Source of the DNA: Eutreptiella sp. 'Long Island Sound 2002'
Lineage: Eukaryota > Euglenozoa > Euglenophyceae > Eutreptiales > Eutreptiaceae
NCBI GenBank assembly: GCA_964036045.1
Contig: CAXIWF010000906.1
Coordinates: 1-64,000 of the forward strand
Length of the DNA stretch: 64,000 nt
Direction: 5' to 3'
Shown: positions 53,151 through 64,000 of the stretch, one piece after another
How positions within the stretch are numbered: position 1 is the stretch's first letter
Layout: every line of letters begins with the position of its first letter
The notes under the pieces: generated by a model
What the model was told of the DNA's origin: nothing
What the model saw: the letters and a program-made list of their open reading frames with translations, nothing else
Databases searched by the model: none
Translations under genes and position numbers: made by a program

Positions 53151-56039
53151 ACGCCCTCACCATTGCTTCTGCTGATAAAGCAACGGAAAACAAAACAGCA
53201 CAGCTGAAGCAGTGCTGACGTCCATACATTCAGGATGAAATCTTCAGACACAAAAAGCTGCTGTGCTTATGCAAAACATGCCATCGGAAAACCATAGCTA
53301 CACATTTGAGATAATAGAAAACCGAGATTGAATGCGTGAAGTGACTATCTCAACACTCCTGGCCGCTCACACCTTGGTTATCGCCATGATTGGGTTGTGC
53401 TAATTGTGTGTGTCTATCAATTGAAAAATTTTGTTTGTAATGTACATTTGCACGTAGCAGACAATTTTTCATGAGATTCAAGATTTGTGTTCTGCTCTAT
53501 TCATGCTGCTGCTGTATAGCCATCCCATGTTTGACATGCAATATTTTGATCATCCAGCATTCAAGAAAGTGGTTTTGGAATTTCTGTTTTTGAGGTAATG
53601 CATTGTTGCTTTAACATAGTCGCGGCAAACCAGGGTGGGGGGATTGTTTTTCTCCCCGTTGGCTGCGGGGGGTTTAACCACTTTTGGGGGGTTTTTTGGT
53701 GGGAGGGTTTTTTTCAACCCAAAGGGGTGTGTGAAGGGGGGGGTGACTACAACAGATCCTGATGCGACACCCCCCGCCCAGCTATCTGTCAAAACTTGGG
53801 GGGTGGGTGGGGACAGGGGGCATTTTGGGGGGGCTCGGCTGGAGGGTGTGTGTGGGGGGGGGACCCACTGCTACCACACGCATACCTCCAAGGGGGATGT
53901 GTGTCTGGGGGTTTGGGGATACGGAGGTATGTAGGTGATAAGTTTTGGGACTGCACTGGAGCTGGTATAGCGCCTCGTTTTGCTAATCTGGCGCTCAAAA
54001 CGTGCATTGTTTGATGAAAGGGAAGCATGCACAAAAAAGCTTCGCATGGTCTCTCAAAACCCGGGGGGGTGGGGGGCGGGGGGATGTCGCATACAAGGAC
54101 CCGGCCCAGCCGACCGGTATAGTACCCTAACCCTCCCAGGGAGGGTTTTTTCTCCCCTTTGGGGTGGTCCTTTGATCCATACTTTGCTATAGTTGGACCA
54201 TGTATTTCCTAAAAGGGGTGATAAACTCACCTCCAGGGGATAAAACCACCCAAGGGGTCCAAAATGGCCCAAAAAAGGGGCTGGGGTAGTTTTATCACCC
54301 ATTTAGGGGTGTTTTAATAACCATGACCGCGTGGAAATCATGGGCTGCTTGTCAAAGGGTAACCCTCCATCAAGTGCAGAAACCTCCCAAAAAGGGGGGA
54401 GAACTCCTCCCCATTTTCCACTTGGGCACAAAAAAAACCTCTTGCTGTCGCTCATTGAAGGGAGGGACCACAATTGACGCTCATTGCATCACAACACAAG
54501 CCTTTATACCCCCCATTCCCAAGTTGTTCCACATATGTGTTGTTATTCCAACTTCACACTTTGCAAGAATATACTGTATTTTTGTAGGGATACTTGTTGA
54601 TGGACGGTGAATACAACACAAAAAAAATTGATGCACTGCTTCGATGTTCGATCAAGCGGTGTTTTGATGGTCGCCATTTATGGCAGGCAAAACAAAGCAT
54701 GGATTTGGAAAAAATGCATTGTCCAATCATCCAAAAGCAGGAAGCAATTTCAAAAATCTCATTTTGAAAACAAATGAGCAAAAGGACTATGAAAGAAAAA
54801 CATACCATTTTATCAAACAACCCTACATTTTACAAAAATAAGGCATGATTTCAAAAGATGGCAAAAATATGCTTTTTTTTTAGTACAATTTCAGCTTTTG
54901 CAAAAATATCTGTCTGCTAATTCATTGAAACACAAAGAGTTTGTTTTTTGGCACAAATGACTATTTTGCAAACTAATTCAAACCATTTAATCGGAGCAAT
55001 TATGGCTCTTCAAAAAAATTTGGTAATATCTTGTGCACATCTTTTGTTCCATGAACCAAGAGGCATTTCTTCAACGGACACTTGTACATTGTGCAATGAA
55101 GCTATTTTGGTGTTACGAACCCCTCTACCCTAAGTTGTAATCTTGAACGCTTGCGGGTCTTTGTGTTCCATTGGACTTGCTCGACGCAATCTATTTTGGA
55201 GACTACTTTGAAAACAGCAGTAGTTTTGCAAATCAAACATCACGATCTGCAATGGGGGTAAGGTTCGTAGTTGGTTTTACCCATTCATTACAACAACCAA
55301 ATGTGGGCAACTGTCGAAGGTGATTTTCAATTTGAAATTCAGCAAAGAAGGGTGGTAGATGGGGACAAAACAAAGAATAGACAAAGATTCAATGGTTAAA
55401 CCACATTGCAAAAGGTTTTATCTCATAATCTAACAACAACTAAGCATAAGTAAAGAAATCCTCTTTTGTTGTGCACCCTATTGGTAAAAATGGTACAAGT
55501 TAGAAAAAAGACGACACCATGTGGCGCGAGACACGGAGGTTTCCATGGCCGAGGCTTCGCCAAGTATTTGCATGTTGACACATGGCAGCTACTTTAGAAT
55601 TGATTGAGAATCACACCGTAATATCTAAGCAGGATTTCAGAGTATCTAGTATTGTGGAGTGGAAGAAATTACATTTATCTTGGATACTCGGAACGAAGAA
55701 AGTGTCCATTTCCCTTTTAACCAGAATGATGGTGCCCCCACTCACCCGAGTGGTACGGGTGTTTTTCATATAGGGTTTTTGGATTGCTTGATTGATCACA
55801 CTCACCGACGGTTAAGTCACGACGCTAATGAATTAAAAGAATGTGCAGAGTGTACGTTACGGTGCGTCTAGTGGAACATTATAGCGTTAAATTCAGTCCG
55901 TTGTAATAACACTTATTCCACTACACGTAAGTAGAATTTTCTGCATCTAACGGAACATTATACGGGCTATTAGACCTGAGAGCCAATCTTTCCCGTTCCA
56001 CATGATGTATGCATGTATGGAAAAAAGATTTGGAGCCAC
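53151..56039. other. A/T-rich region without recognisable genes
   Basis: 53630-53930 has G-rich runs; 54060-54320 has CCCCTTTGGGG and AGGGGTG inversions; 54320-56039 is unique A/T-rich sequence. Frames of 60-90 codons are no more than expected by chance. Confidence 0.5.
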
Positions 56040-56590
56040 GGCGTGGAATGTATTCTGACAACATTGGGACACTTGACATTTGGGTTTGAGGCCTTGATAG
56101 CCAAAGAAATGCATTTTGAGGACATGGGAGCAGTGGAAAAAGGAGTGCGAAGGACTGCTTGGAGTGATAGGGGTAAACTTCTTGGGGTTTAAAAAAGGTT
56201 TGTGAAAGCAAAACCCCGAGGAAGCCTACAAAATCAAAGCAAAAAGAGGCTCTAGGATGGTGTTGATGACATAGTGGCACTTCAACCTAGTCTAAGGGCC
56301 CCAAGAAAGACGTGGTAGATCCTTTTTCTTACTGAAACCAATTCCTTTGCCTTTCACTTTCAATGCTTCAAACACCAATGTCAAGTGCCCCAGTGTTGTC
56401 AAAATGCATTTCAAGCTGTGGTGGTACCTCACACCCCATTTTCCACTACCTCCATGTCTCCAAAATACATTTTCTGAGCTATCAATGCCTCAAACACCAA
56501 TATTGGATGCCCCATTGTTGTCAAAATGCATTTCAAGGCGTGCCAAGGAGCGGAGGTATCATCCTTCAAAGAGGTATATCCCATAATTAA
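56040..56590. repeat. Three diverged copies of a ~100-bp repeat, one inverted
   Basis: Units at 56366-56470 and 56483-56585 (plus) share CTCAAACACCAAT, GCCCCA(G/T)TGTTGTCAAAA and TGCATTTCAA. 56042-56160 is the inverted relative (GACAACATTGGGACACTTGA, CCAAAGAAATGCATTTTGAG). The three form a foldback. Possibly an element end. Confidence 0.65.
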
Positions 56591-57354
56591 AAGTGGAAAC
56601 TTTCCATTTAGATTAAGCCTAGTGGTCTCCCACGCCAAAACCTAGATACCCTGAAATTCTATTTACTTATTGTGGTTCTATTGTGTAGCTGTTTCCGAAT
56701 TCAGTTGCTTGGCCAAGCTGGCCGAGACATATCCTGTGTCAACTTGACCCTTGGTGCCTCTAATTCTTGACCAATAGCTATCGCATCCAAGGGGTGCACA
56801 TTGAACTACAACTAATCGCAGTGGTATCATTTTTCATGATAACACCATCGGCTTTGTTTACAAAACATTGCAGTAACTTTGTCTGCACATTTGCAGCCCA
56901 CTGCACTAGGATACTATGGACTAATTGAGTTCCATCCTGAGTGTTGTGCTGGACTACGTGCTTTGCATTTTGGAGAAAACCTTGCCGGATAATTTCAAGT
57001 TTTTTTTTCAAAACTAATAATCACCAAAACAAGTTGTTTTGAAAACAAATAATCCCAAAACCTGTCCTTTTTAAACAAATAACCGAAAAAAAAACCGGTT
57101 AAGAAGTTACAAACCTTCATTGGGAGCTTCTTCGTTGCTGTAAGATCTACTTATTGTTGCAGTGCCAAAGACAATCTCCTGCTCACTAGCATGTTTGACA
57201 TCAATGGAGATGGTCCCCGGGAGAGAGTGCATGACCATAATGAGCGGTGTTCTCGACATCTACCGTACGAATCCTAAAGATTCGCGGAATGCTAATTTTT
57301 GCGTTGGGTGTTTTGAACTAATAATAAGCGACGTTTTTGCGACAACATCCAAAA
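56591..57354. other. No gene recognised
   Basis: A/T-rich unique sequence with short frames only. Confidence 0.4.
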
Positions 57355-57945
57355 TGGGCAAAAAGTATTTCATTTTGGCAATTTCTTTTTGCGGAACGCA
57401 TTTTTTGCGTAGGGCATGACGTCATAAATTAAATTATTTTTTGCTTTTTTTTGCGTTTTAGGGATTAGGGTCGATTCATTTTGTTGCTACTACAGGAAGC
57501 TGTGCGTACCTTGGCCTCTAGGATTGCGGTCCATTCCTACAGAGGCATACAAATGTGGATCGGTTGCACTTTGGGATTGCAATTCATAGCACAGATAAGC
57601 ATGATTTAGGTTTACGGATTTTGCAACAAACCAGTTCCAAAAATGTCCATAATAGTGCCTAGGGCACGTGAAATGCTGCCTTGCCAGTGTGTTTAGATAA
57701 TGGTGCATGAAATGCTGAAAAAATGCTACAAAAAACTCTGCGGGATCAGACAACAAGAAAAACCACAGCACGGTACATGGGTGCAAAACAGAAATGCCAT
57801 TATTGGAAATTCTTGCATCCTTACAAATGGGCAGGTGCAAAAAATATTTTATTTTTGCGTTTGTTTTTTGGCGGAACCCATTTTTGCGTACAGCATGACG
57901 CCAAAAATTAATGTATTTTTTGTGTTTCATTTTTTTTGCAGACAA
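57355..57945 (+). repeat. Two copies of a ~100-bp T-rich repeat
   Basis: 57355-57450 and 57838-57940 share ATTTTTTGCG-type blocks: GCGGAAC(G/C)CATTTTT, GCGTA(G/C)(A/G)GCATGACG and TTTTTTGTGTTT/TTTTTTTGCGTTT. No coding support. Confidence 0.6.
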
Positions 57946-57999
57946 CAACACCTTGTGCCGGGAATTAAATGTTTTTGCAAATCTTAAAGATTTGCACGG

Positions 58000-58305
58000 T
58001 CATAAATTGCGCAGTCCCATGCCCCCCTTCTTTGCTAGTTGACAAAATATCACGGCCTCCCGTGGATGATTGGGACAACGTGGTTGTGGCCCCCAAATTA
58101 ATGCATAAAGCCTTGCTTTTAGGGGACGAAGATTACTAGCATTGCGTGGACAAAATCTTTCAAGTATGGGAATCGCCAAGACAGGTGAAAAAGCAAATGC
58201 ACACGAAACTAAATAGATGGCTCTTTGTCCAAACTCCTCTATAGCAATACCCCTAAAATGAGACGCCGCCATGAAATGTGCTAAATAGTCCAAATACAGG
58301 CCCAT
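58000..58305 (-). pseudogene. LINE fragment (segment after the RT)
   Basis: The minus frame ends RLYALIWGPQPRCPNH then AKKGGMGLRNL, the pattern (…F.WG…, …GG.G..NL) found in LINEs just after the RT domain. Upstream codons include YLDYLAHFMAASHFRG. The rest of the element is not recognisable; a shift probably occurs near 58305. Confidence 0.5.
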
Positions 58306-58311
58306 ACCTCA

Positions 58312-58395
58312 ACCAGTTATGCGCCCCAGTGTCTCCCCATCTCTAGTCGAAATACAGGGCCTACACCTCAACCAGTTATGCGCCCCAGTGTACCT
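58312..58395 (+). repeat. ~57-bp tandem duplication
   Basis: CTCAACCAGTTATGCGCCCC occurs at 58307 and 58366 with nearly the same flanks (TACAGGCC...ACACCTC). Confidence 0.7.
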
Positions 58396-58755
58396 GTCTC
58401 CCCACTGCCTCCCCTCCCCAATGGCACAGCTTTGTCTTGTCTGGATGCACCCTAAATCCCAAAATGCTTCCTCTTTTTGGAGCGTTTTTGCACAGCACCA
58501 ATTATTACGTTGTTTATCCCAGAAACGCCCCTGAAACCACCCACTGACAGGGGCAGTATCCGCACCGCGCCATGTGAACAACTTCTCCCGGAGATGGTCG
58601 CCCGGGAGAGGAGTTGTAGATGGTACCTGGTGAGCGCTGAGGCTTTACCATTCCTCCTATTGGCTCTGGATGAAAGGGTCTACGGAACAACCCCAGTACC
58701 CGCATCGCGGCACATACTCCCCCACAGAAGCATGCATGATCAATTCAACACAGCA

Positions 58756-58880
58756 TGGGGTGCAGAATTCAGGACCCTGGGACCTGTGGCAAGCATCAGA
58801 CTCAAAAAAAAAAAAATCCCTGGTGTACCAGCAGGGGCTGCAGGGTGCAGAATTCAGGACCGTGGGACCTGTGGCTACCA
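58756..58880 (+). repeat. ~86-bp partial tandem duplication
   Basis: GGGTGCAGAATTCAGGACC...TGGGACCTGTGGC occurs at 58758 and 58844, separated by a poly-A run at 58805-58817. Confidence 0.75.
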
Positions 58881-60149
58881 GTGGTGGAAAACAGCCAACT
58901 TTTCGCACAGCGTGCACACAGCGCACTGTGCACTGTGCGCCCCCTTGGTCCACTGGTCCCCACCCTTCACTTACTCCAGGTCTTGCACTACAAAGAGAAC
59001 GTCATCAACATTGCTGGGTGCAAAAGATGTGTGGGGACCATCGAATGAACAAAACAATTTGCACATGCGGACTATCCTACTCCTCTTTGATATGTCAACA
59101 TGGCTTTGACATAAGTGTTACTGTGTGAGTAGGTCTTTTTTGGGTTCAGATCTTGGCAAGCTGGCAAAGCCCTCTTACCAGACTCAAAAAGAACTCTGTA
59201 AAAATTTCTCTCTCCTCAAAAAGCCACAAGCTGCAGGGGATCCGAAGCAAAAAAACCGCTGAAATCAGGATTGCCAGTACTTGCAAAAGCTGTGATAAAT
59301 TTGGAGTGACATGAAGAAGCTCGATGTGAGGTGAGAAACACACAAATTCAAGGAGAGAGTAACAATCGAAGAAAATAAAGGTGATTGTCACAGGGGGTTG
59401 TGCACTCACAATCAGCCATAGCCTGCATGGGTTCACTGTCCCATAGCCATTGGCCTGTTTGGATTTGCGCATGCTTTGGTGAAGGGGCATGAGGCATGGC
59501 ATTGACACCGTGTCATACCATCCTGATCATCGTCCTACCACCCCAATGGGATAGAAGATACAGTTTTTCAGGTAGATCTCTGTTCCACTGTGTGTCTGTG
59601 TGTCTGTGTGAACCAGCATATGGCAGTTCAATGGTGTAGACAAGCCCTCCTGTTGGCCAAGGGGATCAACGACACCCACCCATAGTGTGTGAGCTGTTCA
59701 ACAAGAGTGGCCATATACACCACCAAACCACCAAATACAGCCCCCTCCCCCCCTCAAAAGGAGGCATACCGAAACAAAAAAAATGCCCCAAATGCTTTCT
59801 CATAACCAGATTGACCTGACAAGACCGCTGGTGATGGAATTTCTTCTGGCGCGGTCCGTGCCAATGGAACATTTCACTAAATCGTTCCGATTCACCCAGA
59901 ATGTTGCATTGGATGCCTCCCAACATGGGGCAGACACCAACTTCTTGGGGAGTCTGCAAAACGACTGCAGCTTGGAAAAGCCACACCTTGGCCGCAATCT
60001 GACAATGGCCCTTACCCTCTGGCATGCATCACAACATTTCTATCATTTCTAGCAGCCAAGCTGTGACACACTTGGTGTGCAGATATGGCACCATAGGCAT
60101 CGAAACGAAATGTTCGTTTCTCCAATGACGCTGACAAGTCACTCCCCGA
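58881..60149. other. No gene recognised
   Basis: Unique sequence; minus frames at 59146-59508 and 59666-60025 have no recognisable features. Confidence 0.4.
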
Positions 60150-60325
60150 AAAGCCGTACCTTGGATTCGACGGTGGCCGTTACCCAGAACCACAAATCAC
60201 CGTGCAGCATGAGCGAGGCATCTTTAGGCGCCCGCACAAAGCCGTACCTTGACCATGAATTGACGACCATCGTCGTCAGCCTCCAGAGAATCACTCTGGC
60301 ATGCGAAAAAAAGCCGTACCTTGGA
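60150..60325 (+). repeat. Three spaced AAAGCCGTACCTTGG motifs
   Basis: Copies at about 60158, 60239 and 60310, with a diverged copy (AAAGCCACACCTTGG) near 59980. Spacing is roughly 70-80 bp. Function unknown; perhaps an old tandem repeat. Confidence 0.55.
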
Positions 60326-62045
60326 CAGACATGAGGGAGAATAAAGCACAAGGGATGCTGAAAACCGCAATCGGAGCACCAGAATGATCACTGTTGTTTC
60401 ACTCATCAGCCGCAGGTCTCACATTTGCAAAGATCCATAATTTCAGAGCATGAGCAACCACTTGCTCTCTGCAGCGATGCCGCTGGGGCTGGTTGCAGCC
60501 CACCCAAACTGAGTAGGCACCAGGGTTTGGATGGTGTTTTTGGGTTTTGCATGTCCAGTAGCGGGCTCTCTGGTCCCGAAGAGGGCAGCACCACAGCCCT
60601 GCCGTTTTTTATCGTTCATCTGCCAGGCCAAAGTTCGGCCCCACGCGGGGAGCGGAATCATGGCAACGCCACGGTCTGTAATGCCTTGACATGCCGGCCT
60701 GCCTGAGGCAAATCCGAATAACTCTTGGCCTGTTTCACAGGATCAGTTTGAGATGTGCTCTGATAGCGTGGGAGGCAGTGACGCCCAGACTGCGTCGCTG
60801 GACCGAAACTCGCCTGGTCAAGCCAGGCCGACGCGTGCCCGTTTCCCTTCCCTGTTTCCCAGCACACTCCATGACATAATAATGACATAATAGTGGCCTT
60901 CGCACAGGAGACGGTGGTAGTGCCTGATGACAAATGCATGGACAGAACAAGATCCCATTTTTTTTATCAAATTGGCCAAAACTGAAAGTGCCGGGGCCCA
61001 TAGGGCAAGCACAGATTTTGGCAAGTGCCTGGGTCTGGACAGAACAAGATACCAGCCTCTTGTCCGAAGACAGGCAAAATACCCCCCCACCCCACCCCTT
61101 GTCCATGCCACAGTAAAGGGCCAGAAATTGGCAGAACCAACACCTAGAAGGAAGTTGCTTGCGCGCGCACTGTGCATGGTCGGGGTTTCTCATTGATTCG
61201 GAATTACAGAAAAAATTTTCATTCGGAAACAGTCGGATTATTCCACATTACAAGTTTTGCTCTGATGCGGAAATATTTGTGCACGAATGGGCGAGCAACC
61301 CTCTATCATACAGCAATATGGACACAAGTAACGCCCCTCCCCCTTGCACCAGCACAGCCCCGTTCCCAGAAATCGACGGCAACACAGGGTAGCCATGCTG
61401 AGACACGGCTGTGCTTATGAGGGTACGTTTGCCCAGCGCGCGCCTGGCGCGCCCGGCATCCAAATGAATATTCCGGCCATCTATCACAATGCTTTACCCC
61501 CAAACATCACTCCCTCCTCTAGCCCAGGAAACCTAAGCACAAGCACATTGTATGACTGTTGGCGATCAATTAAATTCCCATTTTTCGCCCAACAGATGGG
61601 ACGATCAAATGCACCATACCCTTGTAGGCCCCATCATGGCCACCCACCTCAGAATCAAAGAATCCCCTCTTCTGCGTGACGGACCGCTCTAGTGGCCACA
61701 CCGAAGAGTGGGAGTCCTTAACCCCAACTCGAGGGGCCACACCAAAGCGTGGGAAACCTTTTGCCCGGCACGCCCGGCGCGTGCCCGGCGCGCTAACGTA
61801 CGCTCTGTGTGTGGTTATGAAGTGGGCTTTTTTTGGGGTACGGCAAGATCCACCAAAACAACTGCAGAAAAATTGCAAATTGAGGCAATGCATTTCACAG
61901 TCTGCAGTCCACAGTCTGCAAACGCACAATCATCATTCAAACTGCATCAGTTTGTGTCCAAGGAGATGCACTAGGTTCAATCAAGATGAAACACAAGGCA
62001 TTCATCTGTCATAAGTCTGACACATATCTACAATCAAACTCCGAA
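60326..62045. other. No gene recognised
   Basis: A GCGCGCC/CGGCGCG-rich patch lies at 61430-61460 and 61765-61795. Short open frames only. Confidence 0.4.
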
Positions 62046-62247
62046 GTGCTGGCCTGTTTGGCACAAGTACTGGCCGCATACAACATACCGTCAGTCCTAT
62101 CCCCACTGTCACTGTGATCAAGCACTCCTTTGGCTCTCAGCGGCTGCTGGCCTGTTTGGCACAAGTACTGGCTGCATACAACATACCGTCAGTCCTATCC
62201 CCACTGTCACTGTGGTCAAGCACTCCTTTGGCTCTCAGCGGCTGCGA
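62046..62247 (+). repeat. ~100-bp tandem duplication
   Basis: Two units beginning TGCTGGCCTGTTTGGCACAA (62047 and 62147) and ending CTCTCAGCGGCTGC, differing at two or three positions. Very recent. Confidence 0.9.
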
Positions 62248-62768
62248 TTGTCCTATGATGTGTGTTGTGTGTTGTGTGTTGTGGCTGTGTGAGGTCGAAG
62301 TGGCATCGTTCCAAAGGTGTGATGACAAAGGTAGTGTAAGTTGGGGATTCAAGTTCGCTCTAGGTGAGCACCCAGAGTTCAAGGGGATTTGAGGCGCCTC
62401 GACTTGCGAGGGATGGAAACTTCAGTGCTAGCACAGGAATCCGAGGAATTTCCTGCTGAGATTGTGCCAGAATCTGAGTAAAACTGAAGGCGGGCTCCAA
62501 TGGGCCTCAGATACTGACGGTGTGTCAGAGTCCTCCTGAAAGGGTCCGTCACACAGAGAGTGAAGCAATTGTAGATCCAATGCAGTCAAAAGCTGTGCGG
62601 CTGGACGTTCCCCAAAACGGAGTACCCCTAGGGTACGCTCAGGAAGCGTGTCACAGGTGAGATCCAAATGGGGCCTCAATATGGTCAGGTTCCAGTGTAG
62701 CAGGAGTAATAGGGGCATGCTCAGCGGCAAAGGTATCAGAAGGTTGAGGGATAGACAGGGCATCATCG
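62248..62768. other. No gene recognised
   Basis: Open frames on both strands without recognisable features; possibly the decayed continuation of the retroelement marked by the RNase H fragment next to it. Confidence 0.35.
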
Positions 62769-62849
62769 TCAGCAGAATGCTCCGAACCAGAGTCGGAAAA
62801 TTAGAGGAACCAAACGAGAATTCGCAGAAGAGGTCGCAGTTCTTTGAGG

Positions 62850-63041
62850 TGGAACAGAGTGCCGAAGTTTATGGGCGGACGCAACCCTGGAATTGATCAA
62901 CAGTGGGCTGGTAACCCGGCCAATCTCGGCCAGCGAATCAGCCTCTTCATTCCCCTGTCTTCCAGGTTCGGGTCGGCAAAAGGGGGGGGGAGGAGGGGGG
63001 ACTTCATCCAATGCAGGCAAGTCCATCTCATGCACCCACAT
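62850..63041 (-). pseudogene. RNase H fragment of a retroelement
   Basis: The minus frame contains PGRQGNEEADSLAEIGRV, the classic C-terminal RNase H signature (…G..GNE.AD.LA..G), preceded by MDLPALDEV and a Pro run. The catalytic first Asp and Glu are not found within the open frame. LINE or similar origin. Confidence 0.55.
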
Positions 63042-64000
63042 GTTTCCTTCACCCCAACCTTCGTCCTATGCGCCTCAAATTTCATCCCGCGTGCCTCCTT
63101 TTTCGTGCTACAGAGGTTAAACTGCGGTCCACGTCAACCCGTCACCTCAGGAAAAAAAAAAAAAGCGTCAGAAAGCGCGCTTTCCCCAGGGATGCGGCTG
63201 TTGCACCAGCTGGTCGGTGCACAAGGGGTTGGGGGAACAAATTTCAGCGGTGGACAGGCGTTGCTCTCAAGCGGGGCCTGCCGAAAAGTGGCGAACCTCA
63301 GGTCTGCCTTGTCATCTCTTGAGCCAGATCCCAACCAATACAATGCCTCAAAACACCAATATGCGTACATCCTTCAATGCATCCTTCACACCAACATGCC
63401 GACATCACATATGACTGTGCTTGCGTCTTGGACACCAATGGTGCCACAAATGGAGTAAACCTGGAGCCCTGAAAGCAGTGACAAATGTCGCTCCAAACAT
63501 ACATTGTGTTAACCATTACTATTCACCCCCCCCTCATGCAGAGCAAACCCCAAGTGCCCTGCAAGGCTTCATGGCTCAACACCTCTTCAGAATCTTCAAA
63601 CCTGTTGAATTTGCGAGGAACCAATGTCACTCATCCTTGGATTTCTGCAAAATTCACCCTCTAAAACGTGGTTTGTGTTTTTTTTTTTTGGTCGGGCATA
63701 CCCGGATCAAAGAGAAGCGCATATAGCACAAACGAGGGTCCCATGTGGTAGGTGTGTCCCGGACTAAACCGGCGGATACCCTCTGTTCACTACAGGCTTG
63801 GCCTACCCTTGAATAGTCACCTTCTATAACACCGTGTCCCCTCTGCACCAGGCCGTGTTCAGAAGAGGGCGGGTGGGAAGGGGCAGTCTTCTTTTGGCCC
63901 TGAAGCCCACCCACCGAAAAAATTCCTGACCTGCCTTTTGGCTCGAGGACAATCACATTTGACTAGGCGCCCCACGCCCCAGCTCAGAAAATGGGTTTTT
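63042..64000. other. No gene recognised
   Basis: Poly-A at 63151-63164 and poly-T at 63678-63690; frames on both strands have no recognisable features. The window ends here without a clear boundary. Confidence 0.4.

Overview
The window looks like nuclear DNA of a eukaryote with a large, repeat-rich genome. Short exons have GT-AG borders, one start codon sits in a strong Kozak context (GCCACC before ATG), and there are LINE and other retroelement genes, a tRNA-derived Pol III promoter and TTAGGG-like interstitial repeats. I see no operons, Shine-Dalgarno-type starts or conserved housekeeping genes. A unicellular alga (for example a prasinophyte-like green alga) is my best guess, but this is inference and weak. 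Most apparent long open frames are low-complexity shadows (poly-SL from GA tracts, poly-VLCC from the GTGTT pentamer, poly-L opposite a CAG tract).

Layout. 1-5.6 kb holds remnants of an unusual reverse transcriptase (RT) family and a GA-rich element with 16-bp palindromes at its ends. 5.0-18.6 kb is a tandem duplication. Copy 2 (14837-18595, 3.76 kb) keeps the layout PHD-finger exon / RT / flank. In copy 1 about 1.37 kb, including the front of the PHD exon, is replaced by a 7.47-kb DNA transposon (6192-13660) with 35-bp terminal inverted repeats. The transposon has at least three leftward genes: a DDE-transposase-like protein with a Cys cluster, a coiled-coil plus 2-oxoglutarate/Fe(II) oxygenase-like region, and a phytanoyl-CoA-dioxygenase-like protein with a C-terminal Cys/His cluster. 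Its gene borders are marked by four arrays holding 17 copies of the palindrome GTATACGGCCGTATAC. This element is the most novel object in the window.

18.6-37 kb is mostly non-coding: satellite-like repeats, a tRNA-derived SINE head, a second GA element, pentamer microsatellites (some in head-to-head inversion), a decayed RT, and scattered plus-strand exons of unrecognised genes. Two segmental duplications occur here (28.5/33.6 kb, and 29.7/45.0 kb). A 47-bp hairpin-forming minisatellite fills 35.9-36.8 kb. 37.0-42.4 kb is a decayed LINE on the minus strand (endonuclease, RT, RNase H, Cys/His tail). It is cut at its 5' end by a pentamer tract and interrupted by a 447-bp insert with an (ACCT)n tail flanked by 62-bp direct repeats.

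43-52 kb carries plus-strand exons that probably belong to one or more intron-rich genes. They include an acidic exon joined in phase to a 490-codon exon with a long Gln/Tyr-rich tract, followed by a tandem array of ~630-bp units that each repeat exon-like sequence. 53-64 kb is AT-rich and largely empty, with small duplications, a LINE fragment and an RNase H fragment. Gene structures are inferred by eye and many exons of the real genes are probably missing here.
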